In this document: one piece after another, positions 62,401 to 64,000 of the stretch
Layout of the letters: the number at the start of each line of letters is the position of its first letter
How positions within the stretch are numbered: position 1 is the stretch's first letter
NCBI GenBank assembly: GCA_028023455.1
Contig: JAQFVV010012497.1
Coordinates: 2,606,001-2,670,000, forward strand
From: Epiperipatus broadwayi
Lineage: Eukaryota; Onychophora; Udeonychophora; Euonychophora; Peripatidae
Length of the DNA: 64,000 nt
Direction of reading: 5' to 3'
Notes under the pieces: model-generated
Told to the model about the DNA's origin: nothing
The model's database searches: none
Seen by the model: the letters and a program-made list of their open reading frames with translations, nothing else
Position numbers and translations under genes: made by a program

Positions 62401-63840
62401 TTAAACAGACATATTTCCATTAGTTTAATATAAGTATTAATGCGATAGATTTAGTATCGTTTGTATAATTATTCATTACCCATTCTGCGCATTATCTATA
62501 ACTCAAATTTATCATAATATTGAATGTAACCTGCTTATGAAATTATTGTTGTTTAAATTAAGTAAATGCTCTTCGTCTCTGGGGGTGTAATAGTATTCCA
62601 GTAATGTATCCTAATAGCGCTAGTTCATTAAATCACACATATATATTATTGGCATAGCCGCAAATCTAATATTATTAAATATGAATCAAACAAAGATAAT
62701 ACTCATGAGGCTAACATCGGCTAAATAACCCGACATAATTTTGTTATTAATAAATCTTAAATATATATATATCAAACTCGAACCATTGCTTTCTTTTAGT
62801 TAAGTTAAAATATTAAGTTATTACTTAAGCTCAAATATGACTAGATGATCTCCGCTCAATACATAATTAATATGCTAGGTCATGAGCCTTTATTGCTCAT
62901 AAAATATAACTAGTTATTAAGTTATTCTATTATATAAGTTTAGCCTAGAGTCTTTTTGTATCTCCGATGATCGATGCCGGCGGATGAGAAGTAAATTAAT
63001 CGATGTCATCGGGATTGTTGCTCATAATCTTATAGATCTGGGAAATAGGGCAGAGTTCATGGGTGTTCCTGACCTGTGTATCTTGCGCATGAGTGGATTC
63101 GAGGTACTTTTGCCTAGATACTAGATCTTGTTACGTGAACATACAAATCCGACCGGCACAGTACATACACACAGATTTCTTCACTTTAATAACATTCCCT
63201 TTATTGGAAAACTATTCTAGATATTTGATGGAGAGATCATCCCAAAATTGTAGAAAAAATTAGAATAGAATTTGTATGCAAATATAGCTAGTTGCAAGCA
63301 AATTAAATCTTATATATTCAGGTAAATGAAAAAGAGAGAGGGAGCAGCTAAAAAAAAGTTAGTGTTGATTTGAAGTGACAACAGGTCAGTAGTAAAGAAT
63401 GATCAATGGTAAACTAGTAGATCAACTAATAGTGATTACTGTTTAAAATGAAAGAGTGTGACAAGCAAGAAACAGCTATTTGTTTGTGTATTGAAAAGGT
63501 TATTATCAGCAAAGAGTATTTAACTGAAGCTTAACCAAACTGCAAGAAACAAGTTGGAAATGAAGATGGTTAATATATATAATGTATAAAAAGTGTGTGT
63601 TGATATAAGTACTAATATTGTGAAATTTAATAGATGTTATTTTATACATGAAATTAGATATACTTATTTTGTTTCAAGAGACATTTGATTTAAAAGCATA
63701 AATATAGCAACTGGACTACTCCTGGTGTGGAAGAAGCCTATGAACAGCATAAGAATATTAATGAACTATTATTTTTTTTATGTTGTTTTTACCACATTAT
63801 TATTTGTTATTAAATAAATCTTATCATACATACATTTTGA
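62401..63840. other. Non-coding stretch, CpG-richer until about 63.2 kb
   Basis: Motifs such as GATGATCGATGCCGGCGGAT (62968) stand out by composition only. After 63.2 kb the sequence returns to AT-rich background. No gene found. Confidence 0.45.
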
Positions 63841-63869
63841 AATGTAATGTTTATTTATTTAGCTCCCTG

Positions 63870-63950
63870 TCTGGTCTTTAGAGACCCTCAGGACACAGTA
63901 GTTAGCACAAATAATGACAGGATTGCTACTGGATTCGATATAGGATAATT
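63870..63950 (+). mobile_element. Possible tRNA-derived SINE head
   Basis: CTCAGGACACAGTAGTTAGCAC followed about 25 bp later by GCTACTGGATTCGATATAGG resembles a tRNA-like A-box/B-box pair (B-box-like GGATTCGATAT). Both boxes deviate from consensus and the spacing is short, so this is tentative. Confidence 0.3.
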
Positions 63951-64000
63951 TCTAGTGTGAATAATAAAATATGGCGACACTAAGTTCTGCAATCCATGAA

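Noticed and set aside
1-64000. CRISPR array or prokaryotic operon
   Set aside because: No regularly spaced identical repeats with unique spacers, no ribosome-binding sites, no long collinear genes; repeats present are eukaryotic mobile elements and minisatellites.

Overview
This is about 64 kb of very AT-rich eukaryotic DNA (I estimate more than 70% A+T), full of short microsatellites and homopolymers. I found no host protein-coding gene that I can defend. Long open frames are absent, and the few recognisable coding pieces belong to decayed retrotransposons. Most of the window is CpG-poor. The element repertoire is animal-like: Penelope-like elements (PLEs) with a GIY-YIG nuclease, RTE-like non-LTR retrotransposons, tRNA-derived SINE heads, and TTAGGG-type telomeric hexamers. 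A mollusc such as a cephalopod would fit, but that is inference and not proven by the sequence. The window reads as intergenic or intronic DNA.

Layout. Positions 1-240 contain two Illumina-adapter-like motifs in the correct order and orientation, so this edge looks like artefactual sequence. Positions 240-1610 are more CpG-rich and hold an inverted-repeat element. A ~26-bp minisatellite follows at 1.6-1.8 kb. A terminal repeat related to the PLE/SINE block lies at 3.6-3.95 kb. A minus-strand RTE-like LINE lies at about 10.4-14.0 kb; its reverse transcriptase is split by roughly 1 kb of inserted repeat. A 2.76-kb DNA-transposon-like element (19971-22733) has ~47-bp terminal inverted repeats, 8-bp target duplications and a higher-order tandem array inside. 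A palindromic MITE-like element sits at 24.66-24.96 kb, with a half copy at 38.6 kb. At 28.58-30.28 kb there is a striking block: 892 bases with no G on the + strand, followed at once by 423 bases with no C, the whole bracketed by an exact 25-bp direct repeat.

A 1.37-kb hAT-like non-autonomous element (34770-36136) carries a degenerate telomeric array, a tRNA-like segment and a triplicated internal motif. At 44.65-46.6 kb a PLE remnant (YVDD reverse transcriptase followed by GIY-YIG) lies between inverted copies of its own 3' end, each ending in a tRNA-derived SINE head. A LINE 3' remnant lies at 47.96-48.72 kb. Two PLE fragments of another subfamily meet in inverted orientation at 53.15-54.26 kb. 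A second copy of the RTE-like LINE, with an intact FADD motif, lies at 55.0-56.3 kb. A 148-bp tandem duplication lies at 56.8-57.1 kb. The last part (60.3-63.2 kb) is again CpG-richer and contains one unclassified GC-richer island.

How the parts relate: the autonomous families visible here (RTE-like LINE, PLE) are all broken. The DNA-transposon-like elements are non-autonomous and encode nothing recognisable. The most unusual structures are the strand-asymmetric block, the two non-autonomous TIR elements with complex cargo, and the recurrent head-to-head PLE arrangements.
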